From positions 1 through 64,000 of the forward strand of contig VXCM01001443.1 in NCBI GenBank assembly GCA_014773175.1: 64,000 bases of DNA, given 5' to 3'. The DNA comes from Lucifuga dentata. Taxonomy: Eukaryota > Chordata > Actinopteri > Ophidiiformes > Bythitidae. Position numbers and translations under genes: made by a program. The notes under the pieces are model-generated. The model made no database searches. It had not been told where the DNA came from and worked only from the letters and a program-made list of their open reading frames with translations. This document shows, in pieces, positions 1-13,967 of this stretch (its first letter is position 1; each line of letters begins with the position of its first letter).

Positions 1-1370
1 CTCATCCCTAGACTCTTGCCTTTCCTCTTTTCTCTCTGCCTACGGACACGCCTTCCTCCTCTCCTTGAGAGAGCTATACACACCATCAAACAATAAATAA
101 TAAGGTCAATAAATCACATTCAGGTCATAACACCCCCTAAAAACTGGTAGATGAGACTTTATGGCTTAAAGACCTGACCTTCTTTTCACACTTGACAAAA
201 TTGTGAATCACAATTGAGAAGCGCACTACTCAGAATTTCTAGAATTACACCCCAACACAGCCTTTTCCCTGATATCAGCAGAGTAGTGCTAATTATCATA
301 ATCATAACAGGTGAGCAGGTAGTTGTTGCTGACTCAGCGATGCCTCTCCTCTCGCGTCTGAAGTGCTAAAGCTGCTGCTGACGGGCTCGGTGTCACCTTT
401 CCCTTTTAATTTAGCCGTGCTGGTGGAAAACAAGCTTCGCAGCTTTTAATCAGAGCTGGAAGACGGTAAACACATCAGCAGCAGCCATCAGACCACAGAG
501 CAGGCCAGAGCAGGAAATTCATGGATTACATTCAGATTTAAGAGTCAGCGCTTACTAGGATGTGGATCAGAAATACATGTTCACATAATTCATTTTCCCA
601 TACAATTCACATGATTATGATCACCAGAGAAAGACAGAAAAGCCGTACGAATGTTCTCCAGGAGTTAATATTTGATTCGTAGTCGATGAATGTCAAATCA
701 TGAATCTTCATTGTGATGCACACCTGACTGATATGAAGATTCCTTTGACAACTAAGAAATGCAGCAGCAGCAGCTGTCCTGCAAAATGCTTTATGAAAGA
801 CATTTTATGCTTATTTTACAGTGCGGTAACGTACTTAGCTCTGTGTAGCATCATCATTACTGCATCTCGATCGCTGTAAATCACTCAAACTAGACCGATC
901 AAAAATAACGGTGCTTGTGGTAGAGACACCATGGAGAGAGATTAGAATTATTTATAAGGGTAATACAAACTTTGATTTATTGATTATGTCATCATTTCTC
1001 CTATCAAACTGGAAGCAAGGGCAGAATTAAAGTTTTTTTTTTAATTAACTGCATTCAGCCATATAGATGGTTTTCACTTAATTTTTTAAAAATTCTATTT
1101 GTATTTATAATTAAGACTGAATGCATCCATAATGTATGACATTTATTAATTATTAATTATATTAATAATTCACTGATTAACACAATGAATGCTAACCTTT
1201 ATATTTTGAAATGAAATAGGAAATTGTGAGTTAAACATGTAATAAATAATTGACAGTTATATATTTACCTTTAGAACTCAGCTGAATAAATTATCTAACC
1301 TATCTTTGCTATTCTGGTTTTCATTATCTTTGTTTTAACCTATGCTTTCTAAATTTTATAATAATTACTG
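1..1370. other. No gene seen; one GC-richer island
   Basis: AT-rich unique sequence. 310-520 is richer in GC with CAGCAG and CTGCTG motifs and could be a conserved non-coding element. No splice-flanked ORF was seen. Confidence 0.4.
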
Positions 1371-1394
1371 CAGTGCCCGTTCAAAATGCGTGTG

Positions 1395-1846
1395 TTCGGA
1401 CTGGGCCAGACTTTATGGTGCACGGCGCAGCCCCCATAAAGTGTTCGTGGACCCAGAACATATGCTGCCGCTGCCATAGTGTATCCTGCCATGCGGACTA
1501 CTTTTTACCGGCACAGCTCAATTTGAGAACCGCTCATCCAAACAACTTTACACACGACACTGCACGTCCTTGGATCCTGAGCAATAAACCTGCTGAATAT
1601 CAACTTCATACAGTGCTGGGTTCTAGAGATATTGTTTATTTAAAGTGGATCTTCATTAGTTGATGCCTCAGCAACAACTATTCTTCCTGGAGTCCATGCA
1701 ATAAAAAATAAAATCATACATTTATGTTAAAAAGAAAAATACAATTCAGTAAAAATTACAAAGAATCCAATTACCCAAAACTACATGATAAAACAAAAAG
1801 TTTGTCATCATATCTCATTATATATTGGTGCCACAGACAGATTTCT
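1395..1846 (+). repeat. Dispersed repeat R1, copy 1
   Basis: Near-identical in order to the RC of 24193-24520: 'ctttatggtgyryrcgcagc', 'gtatcctgccaygcrgacta', 'ccgctcatccaaacaacttt', 'tgcatgtccttggatcctga'. After the 'gctgggttct' block at about 1615, copy 1 has about 195 bp that copy 2 lacks before the shared 'ttggtgccacagacag'. Apparent ORFs across it are translations of the repeat. Confidence 0.65.
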
Positions 1847-3242
1847 ATAGTTAGATTTTTCTGTATTAATATTTTTTAAACCCATCAATCACATCCTCCA
1901 TTCACAATCCCCCACAATGCCTTATTAGTACAATTCTTCCTCATTAACATTCACATTACATAGAGTGACTGAACTTGACCTGTAGGATAATATTTCTCCA
2001 CACGTATGCAAGATGCAGCGTGTTCAGAGTGCCGCCACATTATCTAACTCTCTCTCCTTCCTTTATGATGAGTCACAGGCTGAAGACAAACCTCAGGCAC
2101 AGGAAAGAGGAGAGCTGGCTTTAAAATTCAGCAGCAGCCAGGGAGGAGCTGCAGGGAAAGGCTGGTTTATTTTAAGATGCCTCTGTACCGCCGAATAGAT
2201 TTGTCAGAAATCATTTAGAGACGCTTCACTGGAACTTAAAAAGGAGGGAAATGTGGATGGCGAGTATGTACAGTATGTGTTTGTAGGAGTCATTTGTAAG
2301 GCAAAACATCCTTATTTCTGCTGCAGCTTTGGTATCTGCCAAATGGATAAATGTAGATGTATAAGTCCCAGCTGATGGACCATCATATTATTTTCTTTCT
2401 GTTCTTTTCAGTTCACTCTGTTCAAATCAAATCCCAAAAATAGTCAACCAACATGATTTCATCAAAGCCTCCAAGAGAAACTGGATCCCAGAATTACATC
2501 AAGTGCGGTTTCCTCCAAATAAACAAGCTTCTCACCAAGCTCTGGTTTCCTGCCCTGTACGGAGGGACAGAGGGCTGTGCAGGGATACCTGAGCTCAGGT
2601 ATCCTCTGATTGAGCAGGAAGTAACAGGCATAATATAATGCAGAAATACCGGATGATTCCCATCGTGATTATGAAGACACGTTCACAAGCTGCTGGGTAT
2701 TTTATTTTTGTCAGTAATCACCTTGGAATGTACCTGAAAGCACCTGTGCTTGAACGGTTGATCACTATTGATATAGAATTATGTTCCCAAAAAAGTATGA
2801 TGATTTTTTCACCTCTTTGATTGGGAGTTGCTGACTAAAGGTTTTTTTTAAAATTGTTTTTAACTAAGACTCCTGCAGATTACTATGAAAGCAGCTAGAG
2901 TTTACATGCCACGTCTTCAGTTTAGCAAAGTATTTACCTATGCTGCTGAGTTAACAACACATCCGGAAAGTAAAAGAGCATAAAAAAAGGTCGTTCTTTG
3001 CTGCTTATAAGCAATATTGGCTGAAGACTTTGCATTTTAATATTGGCTGTTGGGGAGAGTGAAATAAGATTAAAAATGACAAATCATGTTTAGTAATCCA
3101 CAGAAATATTCATGTTTTTATTTATTATCATAATTATTATTATTATTATTTTATTTAGCTTGACAGCATTCACACCAAAAATACCATCTCTGATTTTATG
3201 AATAAAATCATATTGAAAACATTACCAAAAATTCCCTTGGAT
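1847..3242. other. No gene seen
   Basis: 2010-2230 is a complex, GC-richer stretch with a 'tgatgagtca' AP-1-like site (2067-2076). Short ORFs at 2013, 2453 and 2638 lack splice context and protein similarity I can recognise. Confidence 0.4.
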
Positions 3243-3299
3243 GGGGGCTCCCAGCAAACAACTTGCCTAGGGCCCCAGAAAGGATAGGGCCGGCCCTGC
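3243..3299 (-). mobile_element. hAT-like terminal fragment
   Basis: On the minus strand it begins CAGGGCCGGCCCTATCCTTT and continues 'ctggggccctaggcaag', the form of many hAT non-autonomous ends. The other end was not located. Confidence 0.4.
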
Positions 3300-3991
3300 T
3301 TCCAGGCCACTTTAGGCTCTACTTTAGGGCTGATGGTGGGAGAAAAGCTTCACGGTGGAGTAAACGGAGGTAACAGCCACTCCGCGTGGAGGCTCATGAG
3401 TGCTGGCATGTGGCTGACGTCGCTACCTTTAGCCTTCCTGTGAACCCTCGTGTAAAATGAGCAGAACTGGCACCTTCTTCCCTCAGTTGTTATACATCCG
3501 CTCCCACGAAAATGTCTGAATGCTCTGATTTCTCTGCACCACTTCCAGTTTCTAACTCTACTTCTGCTCTGTCAGAACTGGGAGAACTTAGAAATGAAGA
3601 CGACTGCACCCAGAAAGGTTTTGTTTTTAATCCCTAAAACACGCAATCAGCTAATGAGCTATGCTGGGCAATAAGGATGGCAACGTGTGAAACTTCATAG
3701 TGATGCAATGTTCTTTAAAGTTTTAATCCATCTAGCTTTGTTTTGAATATAATACTGTGAGACTGGGTAAAATCTCCAACACCGGTAATTTTTTAACATG
3801 GTATTTTGATGCCTCTTCCACTGATGTAAGGCTTTTTTCTTGAGTAATGTCACTGAAAATTTACCGTTTCATTTTCTTTAAGTCATAAATCAGAGTTAGT
3901 GTTGCACTGAAGCGCCTTACAGCCGATCCATCTCCTCCTCATATATTACAGACCTGACTGTCAACAGTAGAGGAAGAAGTAATTAAATCCT
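3300..3991. other. No gene or named repeat seen
   Basis: Unremarkable unique sequence between a hAT-like end and MITE-A copy 1. Confidence 0.4.
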
Positions 3992-3995
3992 TTAA

Positions 3996-4446
3996 AGGAC
4001 CATACCTGTGATTTTGCGTGTTTTAGCCCAACACTGCATATTCTACCCGCATACACATTACATTGCTGACAAACATTTTCCAAAATATAAATCCATATTT
4101 TAGTATTCATGTTATTTTGCCAAAACTTCTAATCTTTCAAAATCAATGTTCAGGTGATTCACCCACTTTAAAATTCAGTGTCGCCTGCTAACAGGTACGC
4201 CAAATTGTAGAAGGCACAGCTGTTTAATTTCTCTGTAAAAGCCATCTTTTCTCCTGGGACTATTGTTCCTGGCGGAGACATACATTTTGTTTCATGTAGC
4301 TCTGTGTTAAATGAAGTTAATTTGACAAAAAAAAAAAAAAAAAAAAAAGTAATAGACTTCATGTTTGCTGCAATGGATTACTTATGTAATGTGTATGAGG
4401 GTTCTATATATTAGTCTCGAATATGCAAAATCACTGACGTGCTCCT
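3996..4446 (-). mobile_element. MITE-A copy 1 (degenerate)
   Basis: Begins AGGACCATACC after TTAA (3992-3995) and ends with a degenerate inverted copy before TTAA (4447-4450). The internal order matches the RC of the better copies, including the 'gggactat..ttcctggcgg' block. A 20-nt A-run interrupts it near 4328-4347. No coding capacity. Confidence 0.7.
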
Positions 4447-4450
4447 TTAA

Positions 4451-5564
4451 GTAAAAGTGGTAATGCCACAATGTAATTCTCCATTACATATAAAAACTCT
4501 GCATTCTAAAATCTACTTACGTAAAAGTAGAAAAATTAGCATGGAGCCAGCAAACGTTGATGCATCATGTGTTTAAAGCCCTGAATACCTTTTCATCCTA
4601 CTTACCTCTTATAAGACATATATAATACACAGAGAATAATAATAGACATGTATAATTCTCTACCGTATACCTCAGTCTCTTCTAAGAAGGTCCTGTCATA
4701 GGGCTGTTTTGGTTTGCATAGACTATAGAACAGCTTGTCTAAAAACTTAATCCTGGCTGAAACTATTAATGGCTTTAGATGAGTCATCTTCATCCATATT
4801 TTTTTTCTCGTGTGATTTATTCTGTTTTGAGTTTCCGTTATTCTGAAAGCTTTCCATTTGTGGCTTGTTTCTACCTAGCCTGTGCCAACTTTGTAGAAAC
4901 AGTTGAAAATTGCAGAAAATTGATAATACATTTCCATAAATTATTCTATAACCAGTACAAGGTTTTTCATCCAACAGTGTGTGTCCTCAATATTTTTGTC
5001 TTTAACTTTGAGGCTGGAATGACAGTCAATACAAGTTTGGAATTAAATAATAAAAAACCCTGAATTTGAGATATGAAGCCTATAACTCAACCAAACTAAA
5101 ACCAAAAAAAAATGCATCAATGGGGCAAAAGAAGCAAATTCAGTCAACCTCCAATTTCATAAAATTTACTGATATTATCACATTATCATGTCATGATCAA
5201 GTAAAATCAATTTATGTTCAATGTAATATTAAAATTTGGAAATAAACTACTTATCACTGTTAATTACACTGATCTAAAGAACCTTTCAGCATGAAATTTC
5301 AAATTTTCCCAACATAATAACAATTCTGATTAAAATGTGATCAACATGACTAAATATCCTGATTTGGACTGAACAGTTCCAGACCATTTGTCCTTATTTC
5401 TATGTATAAATTAAAACATACTTCACAAATTAAAAATCTAACTTTCCACTAAATAATTAACTTCTCATCCCTTCTCCCAGTGGCTTACTTTTGGAGGAGA
5501 CTGAAAATCTAATTTTTTAAATTTTTTTTAAAGCCAAACCAGGCATGCATTTTAAAATCCTGCT

Positions 5565-5601
<37 letters not shown>

Positions 5602-6983
5602 ACCACAATGTCCTGCATTTGAATCATTTGGACGCTGTCACCTTAACCGACATTGCCTTCCTTCGATAACAATGTCACTCTTGGACGAGGCTGAGAATAT
5701 AAAAATGTTCACGTTTTTTTTATGGCTCCTGCTAGATAAGAATGAGCTCAGAGCACATTAATCAAAAACGCAGAGACCCCGCCACGATAAATTCACCCAC
5801 TGCACTTTTCCAAGATCACAAAAATGTCACAGCAATCAGCAAAATTGAGTTAGATGCAAGACCAGTAAGAGATAATCGTATATGCGGCATATCTGACTCC
5901 TAACTGCCGGCTGTTTAAAACTGTTTTGTCTGGGCTCACTGTTTTTTTCTTTTTAATCTGTCCTTATGTAAGATATGGAATGATTTGATCTAGGAGAATA
6001 AAAGCTCAGACAGAGATAGAAGCTGTAGCAGTTCTTTTTCTGAGATTCTCCCCATGGTGAATTGCCATGTTTAAAAAACACGTTCAGCCAGCCCGAGGTG
6101 CTCTCTCTGCCTATTGATGGCCCAATCTGTTCGCAAGACACGATAGTGTACCACAAAGATAAAGACAGCGGAGAGAAGACAGCAGAAAGAGGCATATAAA
6201 TAAATATGACATGCTAAAATAGATAGAAAGATTTAAATAAACACCAGCTGGGGATGGACTCCCACCCCGTATCTTTTCTCGCTGTCTTTTCATATCTTTT
6301 TTTTTTTTCGTATCTTTTCAGCGCCGTCACAACACTCCCATGTTGTGACGGCGCTGTTAATGTTTTTGTTGTTTCCCGGTGGTTGGGCAGCGTTTACCCT
6401 CTGGATGACATTGAGATCTGCTGCCGCTGCTGCTGTTTCGTATGAGTAATGAAATAAAATGTTAATTTGAGTCTTTTTCCGTGTTCACCTCAGGTCAGCG
6501 AGCTCCTGGGGCACCAGCTGCTACACAAACCATTGTGAAGAGAGTGAAAGGAGAAACAAGGAGACAGTGAATGTGAGAGGAGAGAAAGCTGAGAAATGAG
6601 AGGAAAGAGCCTGAGATGTAAAGGGAATGGACACATGGAAATGTTGGTGTTCTTGAATGCAGCGTTCTGGATAACTATCAATATGCCTTTAAATGCAACA
6701 GATGCCATCTGAATCATGCCAACTTGTGTTCTGGGGAATTACTTATACCAAAAAGGTTATTTTTCACCCGTGTCTGTTGTTTTGTTGTTGGCAGGATCAG
6801 TCAGAAAACACACAAACTGGTTTTGGTGTTAAAGTGGGGCATGGTCCATGGGAGAATCCATGAAATTTAATATGATCCAGATGCAGAGACAGATCCAGGA
6901 ATTTAAAAGATTATTTCTTAATACCATGAGATACTTTGTTTTCCAATATTTTTGTCAATTTCTTCAAAAGTAAAACACCAATC
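4451..6983. other. No gene seen
   Basis: AT-rich. A 29-nt A-run at 5571-5599 and the perfect hairpin at 6319-6356 are the only notable items. Confidence 0.4.
6319..6356. repeat. Perfect 16-bp GC-rich hairpin
   Basis: CAGCGCCGTCACAACA (6319-6334), loop ctccca, then the exact complement (6341-6356), just after T-runs in AT-rich DNA. The stem is too short for an ordinary pre-miRNA and no surrounding pairing was seen. Confidence 0.8.
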
Positions 6984-7001
6984 TTAAAGGACCATACCAT
7001 C

Positions 7002-7128
7002 CATTTTGCATGTTTGAGCCTAATGTATTCAATTTTCATACATGTTACATTACTGACAATCATTNCATTTTGCATGTTTGAGCCTAATGTATTCAATTTT
7101 CATACATGTTACATTACTGACAATCATT
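7002..7128. repeat. Assembly duplication at single-N gap (N 7065)
   Basis: 63 bp (7002-7064) repeated exactly after the N (7066-7128). Confidence 0.9.
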
Positions 7129-7290
7129 TCCAAAAGCATACTACTGGAACTGTGAATTACAAATGTTTTTCCTACCTTCCAGACTGTCAGTTCATTCTGG
7201 TAGGCTATTAAAGTCAACTTGCTGATACTTAAAACATTCTTGGGATAGATAGTCCATCATCACCAACAAGACGTGTATTCAGGTTTTTAT

Positions 7291-7292
<2 letters not shown>

Positions 7293-7356
<64 letters not shown>

Positions 7357-7357
7357 N
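7293..7357. repeat. Long T homopolymer with N
   Basis: About 64 T ending in an N at 7357. It replaces the middle of MITE-A copy 2. True length cannot be trusted. Confidence 0.85.
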
Positions 7358-8919
7358 ACCGTGACTTCATAAGGCTGTGTAACTATTAGCAGGAGAAACA
7401 TGGATTTTTAAGGTGGGTGTATCGCTTAAATATTTGATTTTGAAAGATTAAGAGATTTTGCAAACTAGCAGAAAAGCTGAAATACAGTTTCATCCTTTGG
7501 GAAATGATTGTCAGTAACATAACATGTATAAAAATTTAATATATTAGGCTCAAACATACACAATGGCCAGTATGGTCCTTTAAAGAAAAAAATGAAGCAC
7601 ACTGACTACATGATAGACTATCAATAGGAGCAATTTGGTCCAGATTCACTTAAGGATCTGGATCTGGTGTACTAAAATATATGCTTTGCACATGAATGGA
7701 ATTGCTGTATGTAACAAACAGGGCAGAAACATCCATAATCTCATTTTTAGCTCATGTGGTGTTGACATAACTTTAAAAGTTGTGAAGATAAATCCATAAA
7801 AATATTACTTTTTACAATAGTTGTTGCTTTTGCTTTAGGCCTGTATATTATTACGAGACAAAATTTGTTCGGTCTTAGCGGAGGTATGGTACTTTAATGA
7901 GCGGCCTTCTAGTTTAATCTCTCACTCTTCTATATGTGCTCACATAGGAAGACAACCAATCAGATGCAGTTTCTGTGCACATCAAACCAATACAGAAGAG
8001 CTGCAGAAATACCAACATGACAACAAACATATACAGCCCATTAAGTGTATATTTTGCTGTCACTACTCTGCCATAACTCCAAAGCCATTTTAAATAGAGA
8101 GCCGACACTTCTATAAACCCTCCCAGTCCTTCTATCTCTCATCTGTCCGTAAGTGATGAAAGCATTATCTAATCTCATCGAGAAAGCCACACACACACAC
8201 ACACATATACACAAACTCGCTGCATATCTCACTTCATGGATTAACAGAGCGGAGTGGAAAAAGGATGAAAAATAAAATAAGTCTGATTAGAAATGATCAC
8301 TTGAAAGCCTCCGAATCGTGGTAGGAAAGAAAAACCCAAGAAGCACAAAATTTTGTCAAAAACGGTTTTATTCTACAAGTGGTGCAGCTACGCCTGCCAC
8401 CCCAGCAGTGGTGAAAGCTCTCCTTTGAAGTTGGAAATGGAGACCGGAATGCAATCCCGTAAAAATATAGTTCCAAATAAAGCTGCATCAAAATTTCATT
8501 AGCTTGTGCTCATGGCCTGCAGGCTCACTTTCACCAATTTCACCAGGTGACATTCAACCTCTGTGCATTGATCTGATATGCGAGGCAATACATTTCAACT
8601 GATTAGACTCCTGGGGGCACGCAGAGCTGTTACTCTGTGTTGTATCCCAACATACTCACTTCAAACCCTTAAAGAGACGTTTCTTAATGTAAATACACTG
8701 AATAATATTACATTGCACCAGAAAGTGTAATGTAATATCCCTGTTATGTAGGCATATAGGGCTGAACAAAGCAATTGAAACACCTTTTAAAGATAATTCA
8801 ATCCAAAACAATATCATCTGAATTTGGCTTTAAAAATAACCATGTAGCTGAACCAGCTCACCTCAGACACAATGTCAGCACAAACTCAGCATTACGAGCT
8901 TCAAAACAGCAGGATTTAT

Positions 8920-8985
8920 TGCAGGACTGTGGTACTGGATTGCATTAGATTGTGCAGGTGTACCTAATAAACTGACAACTCGGTA
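8920..8985 (+). repeat. Common fish repeat terminal fragment
   Basis: 'attgtgcaggtgtacctaat' followed by 'aaactg' resembles a very common fish repeat end (..gtgtacctaataaagtgg..). Its class was not determined. Confidence 0.35.
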
Positions 8986-11900
8986 TAAATCCTGCTGTTC
9001 ATCTCAACAGTCTGGGAAGAATAGCATTTGCTGTTGTCAAGCACAGGAAGTAACAGCAACAGCAGTAACAGGAAGTAATAAGAAGGAGACCAGTGCACAC
9101 ACCACTGATCATTTGTTTTGCCATTTCTTATAGCCTCTGGCTAGAGGTGGACAACTCTCGGTTATGGTCAGCAGCTCATCAAAATGAGTGACAGCTCTGA
9201 AACGAGACACTGACCAAGTGAGGAAGATGAGGATGATGAGGATAGGTGGAATATCTCAAAGAAAAAAAACATAAATATCAAAGCTTTAGAAAAAATCCCA
9301 ACTGGGAGCTGTATGTTATTTTTATGTTTCTGTACATTGATGTTGTAGTTTATCGGTGTGAGGTGGATCTGCTTGCTCAAGGGACTCCTTCTCCTCCCAA
9401 ACCACTCAGTTTGATTATCCAGTGCAAGAAAAGGCTTAGCACGCTATGTTCTGCATGAAGATTGAAATGCACTGGGCTTACTGGGACTGGACCATTAGAA
9501 TTCACAGTGGCAGATATCATTAATGTTTTATAGCATTCATCCTGGTAAAGCATCAATAACAATCTGCGCATTACTAACATGTGATCCCATTTTTACAAAG
9601 CTGACCGTCAGCAAAAAGAAACAAAATTACTCAACACAGTAGTGACTTTGCTCAATTTCAAGTTCAAAAGACGTGGCACAAAATGACCAAATAGGTTGAT
9701 GGACATGTCCTAGTAAATAGTGTTCCCTGTAGTCCCCAGAGTTCTTTTAATACTATTCTGTGCCAGTAGAGGGACAGAATGGTCGCCTGCTACCAGAGGC
9801 AGCAGAGAAAGAGGCTTACAGTTGATAAGAAGTTGGTGTGGCTTTGCTGATAAAAAGACGGCAAAGAAAGCAGACAAGGAGATGATCCATTCATGTCCTA
9901 AATCAGATTAAGAAGGAAGATGGAGAACCTTCACTACTTATTCCAACAAATGCAGAGTTTAGACATGTTGCTTCTACAGTTGTGAATGAACCTAAACGAA
10001 CTTTAGAGTTCTGCCGCTGGCCTCTCACCAGAGACACAACCAGCCATGAAAAATTTGGACCAATTATGGCCAAACTTTCCTTTGTATCAGAAGTACAAAA
10101 GACAAAGTTCACCTTGGGCCCTTGTAGGACATCTTTTTTCCCCTGAACCTTCTGAAGTATAATGGATCGTTTCTGGTCTTGATGGGATGCACAAATATAA
10201 TTTTAGAGAAATGGAAACCACATGCAGACAACATAAATGTTATGTGAATGTCTGAAGCAATTCATTCTTGGGTTAATTTTGGACTTTACTGCCATTAAAT
10301 GCATGCTAAGGTTGTGCTAGACTACATTTGCAGTAAAAATGTCGCTAAATCAGCACTGGTAGATGCTTTTTCCACATTCAGAGATCTCTGTCTTCTGAAA
10401 GCAGTGCCAGTATCTTTACAGCGTGAAGAAGACTCATGGGTTCTCTCGTTTTCCAAGTGAGAGTGTTTACTTTAGTCTGCCACAGTGACTCTCAAATCCT
10501 CTCCCATTTCCAACCCACACTTCAGACTAAAACACAGTATCAGTGCTGCATACTTCCATAAGACTGAACTGAAGAAACAGACCAGGGCTACTTTCCTGCT
10601 ACCAACTGTCTTCAAAACTGACAGGAGGGCAGAATCTCTTGTGAAAGTAGTTACAAGTACACTAGAAACAAACCAAGGCCGTGTGTTTCGAACAGCAACA
10701 ACACACATCTGCTGTTGTCATGGTACTGTGTAGTTCTAAGTCCAAGGTTTTTTTTCTTTTTCTAACAAATTCAACTGAGCTGTAACTTTACACCGCTACC
10801 AACCGCAAGAAAGAGTCTCATTTTTGCTCCAGAAGTCTCCGACTGTCCCCGCACGTGGATTCTGTTCAGTATAATGGCTGTGACACTCAGCTGGTGATCT
10901 GCATGTCAGCACAGCTACAGCCCCAGAGCCGTGATTTTTCTGCAGCCATTGATCATCGACCGGTGCTCCGTTCATCTCCACGCCAAAATCACAAACGCTC
11001 TTTAAATAGCCTGCAAAAATCATTGGAGTGAGTCAGTCGTATCGACTTCCTTCGATCAATAAGAGAAGTAAGATTGAACAATGCTTTTCATAACACTTTC
11101 ATTATGCAGAGATACTGAATTGTATGGTTAGAGGGATGAGGAAGATAAATCTGATAGCACTGCGTGACATTTCATCTCTGCAGCTAATGAAAACATGCTG
11201 ATAGAATTTAACTCCTGAAACATGTGCAGGCGCTTTCTGTGACATTTCCCATATCAAAATACATGTAGATTTGCTCTGGTGCAGAAACAATGAACATCTG
11301 AGACTCTCTCCTACATATTTATAAAGTCTTAGCATCATGATCATCCACTAGCTTTAATGTGTCCCCTGACATTTGATGCCTTCCTCTTGCCTGTCTCAGC
11401 AGAAAGCGCTTTCCTCATCACTTTCCTGCAGAGTCTAGAAGTCCTCGGGCTTTATTACTGATGCTGTCACTTCCTATGTCCCAGACCTGCCTCACGCTCT
11501 GACTGATCCAAATGGAACGATTATATCCATAATGTTCATGCAGCTTCACAAAGCACTGTCTCCTCCACTCTTCATGTGTTCTAAACATTGCCACTCATTA
11601 GGACGAAGGATCCTACATTTGCAAGAATGTCTTTTATTTCAGACTGCAGTGATCTGGTACAACTTCCCATTACATCACATGAGCCGCCTACAGACAAATA
11701 TTTAGATTTTCCTTTTTTTTTTTTATTATCTATTACTGGCTGTTGGACTGTTGTGAGGCACCTGACAGTCCCTCAGTTGGGCCTATAAGTCTGCTGAAGA
11801 GAAGTTGTGAAAAAGCAGAAAAAAAGTGCAATGGTGACACCTTTAGAGATCGCTAAGGGCTGCAACTGGGAAATTGAGCTGACGCTGCTGCCTGGACCAT

Positions 11901-13929
11901 GCCAAGAGGAACCACACGTCATCGCATCACAAGAAACATGGGCATTATGTGTGGGATTTTGCAGCCACCATTTTCAGGGAAAGAAAGACTAAAATACAAA
12001 AAAAAGACTTTAAACTAAAAAATCTGAAAGAAGCCAAACGGTGTGGGCTGACCACCAACAAGGAGAAGACGGATCAAGAGCCAAACCTATTTTGCGTTGG
12101 GTTGCGTAAGTTCATTTTTTACCTCCATCCAACACACACTAAGTTACAGCTAGCAATTAGTATTTATAATTTAATGAGTTAGGCATAGCTTGGCATGCAA
12201 AACTTTGTAAAGTTAAATACAACATATCTTTTGTGTGAATTGCATTTAAGTTTACTGAGGCTAATCAGTGGTGAAATCGCGTAATCTATGATGATTTCAT
12301 TCTTTCTCTTGCATTAATTAGCGATTAAAACCAAAATTAGTAGGTAGTCTTTGACTTTTTTTTGCTATTGGAAATAGCTTGATTGACAGTGCATCACCTA
12401 CTGTACATTTGGTCAATTTTCTACAGTTAAAATCAATACAATTCTAAATGCGTGATATCATTGTAACAGCTACGCTAAGGTATGAATGAAAGATACGATG
12501 CCAAAAATTATGTGAATTAACATTTTTAAGTGTTTCATGGTCTTCATTTCCTTTAGATGTGAAGACTCCCTTAGTATACTGCATTATAGGATTGTAAGTG
12601 TAATGTATACTGCATTAAAGGATTGTAAAAAGTATTGCAATACATGGTTTTCATGCAATGAGTCACAGCTACACTGTGGCGAAAATCCCCGAAGGTCGAC
12701 TGAAGGAGAGTCTGCATCGAGATAGCAGCCTGTTCATCATGATTGGATCAGCAGGCCTTTGCAGGGGGTTAACACATCCCAGCATGCACTCTACTCCCCA
12801 GACACCATTCTCTTCCCTCCGCATGCATAAGTAATCGAGTGCAAAGACCCTCAATGTCGATCAACAGCTCAGAGTTCAGACAGTCAGATATCTAATTACT
12901 CCTTATGAAGGTCAAGAAAAGTGGGGGGGTCAATGTCGGATCTGATATTTTGCAGAGACTGTAATTACTAGTGTGTCATTATAAGCTTAACTGCCATGAT
13001 GGCGATGTGTAATATTGATCGATGTATAGATAAGGGCAGAGGTGCAGGTATGCATGTGTCATTGTGGTCCAAGAGTTTGTCAAGGACATACTGTGCTGAT
13101 GTACACTATATACACAGTATATAGATATACTGTATACTGTATATCTCTATATATAGACAGCTGTGTAGCCTTCTAGGTAATAATAAAGGTGCTGACTCTG
13201 TTTATTGTTTGGATTCTTTTCGATGAGTCATCCAGTCAGGCTGAGGAAGAAACAATCAGCAGCTAGAGGAAGGTATTTTTCCCACAATGGATCATTATAA
13301 TGGGTATCCCTCAGTGTAGCACATTTTCCAGCCAGGCTACAGCAGGACACTCTCTCTGTCAGATTAAATGTGGAAAATCTGTGGAAACACTGCGCCAAAA
13401 CTCTCCTCAGGTCTACCTAATGAGTCAAACTCATATTGAGGTAATTTTGTTACCAGCTCCCACTGGAAGCAATTACTGGTCCAGTTGTGACTTCACGCCA
13501 CATCTCCAAGACCTCTGTCACAACTGCTCCTGGCATGACAGCTATTTCCCGTTCCTGTCCTGACACTTTCCAAAAACAGCTGAGAGGAACTAGTCTGAAC
13601 TGATGACCCAACATGGCTGACAAGCAAAGACATAAACTGAATTAGTCTTTGTGACAGTCATCCAAGCAAATGCCCACTCAGCAGAGACATAATGCTGAGT
13701 GAACTGGACTAAAACCTGGGGTCAAACTGAGGGTGTGTTTTGTTAATAAACAACACAAACATATTAGCAGGAGTTGAAGAAGACTACAAGCAATCATTGA
13801 TCAATACATTCTAGAAGCAAAAACTAAATTTCAGCACCACCTCCAGAGGGCGTAAACAGCTAGACGGTTTACGTGGAATTGTTGCAAGAAGAAAAAAGAC
13901 TGAAAAAAAAGAGCCAAAATTGAAAATTA

Positions 13930-13967
13930 AAAAAAAAAAAAAAAAAAANAAAAAAAAAAAAAAAAAA
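13930..13967. repeat. A homopolymer with N
   Basis: A-run interrupted by an N at 13949. Similar N-split runs: 15557-15580 (C), 21752-21785 (T), 34182-34219 and 34421-34452 (A), 40852-40886 (A), 52967-53006 (A), 59161-59184 and 59760-59779 (A/T). Confidence 0.85.

Larger units (their letters stand above)
6988..7579 (+). mobile_element. MITE-A copy 2
   Basis: Flanked by TTAA at 6984-6987 and 7580-7583. The left arm starts AGGACCATACCATCC; the right arm ends with its inverse. The middle is collapsed into a long T-run with a one-N gap (7357). The left arm is falsely duplicated around the N at 7065. Confidence 0.8.

Noticed and set aside
10796..11023. 75-codon minus-strand ORF
   Set aside because: No recognised similarity, no splice sites consistent with an exon, and no neighbouring exon in frame.
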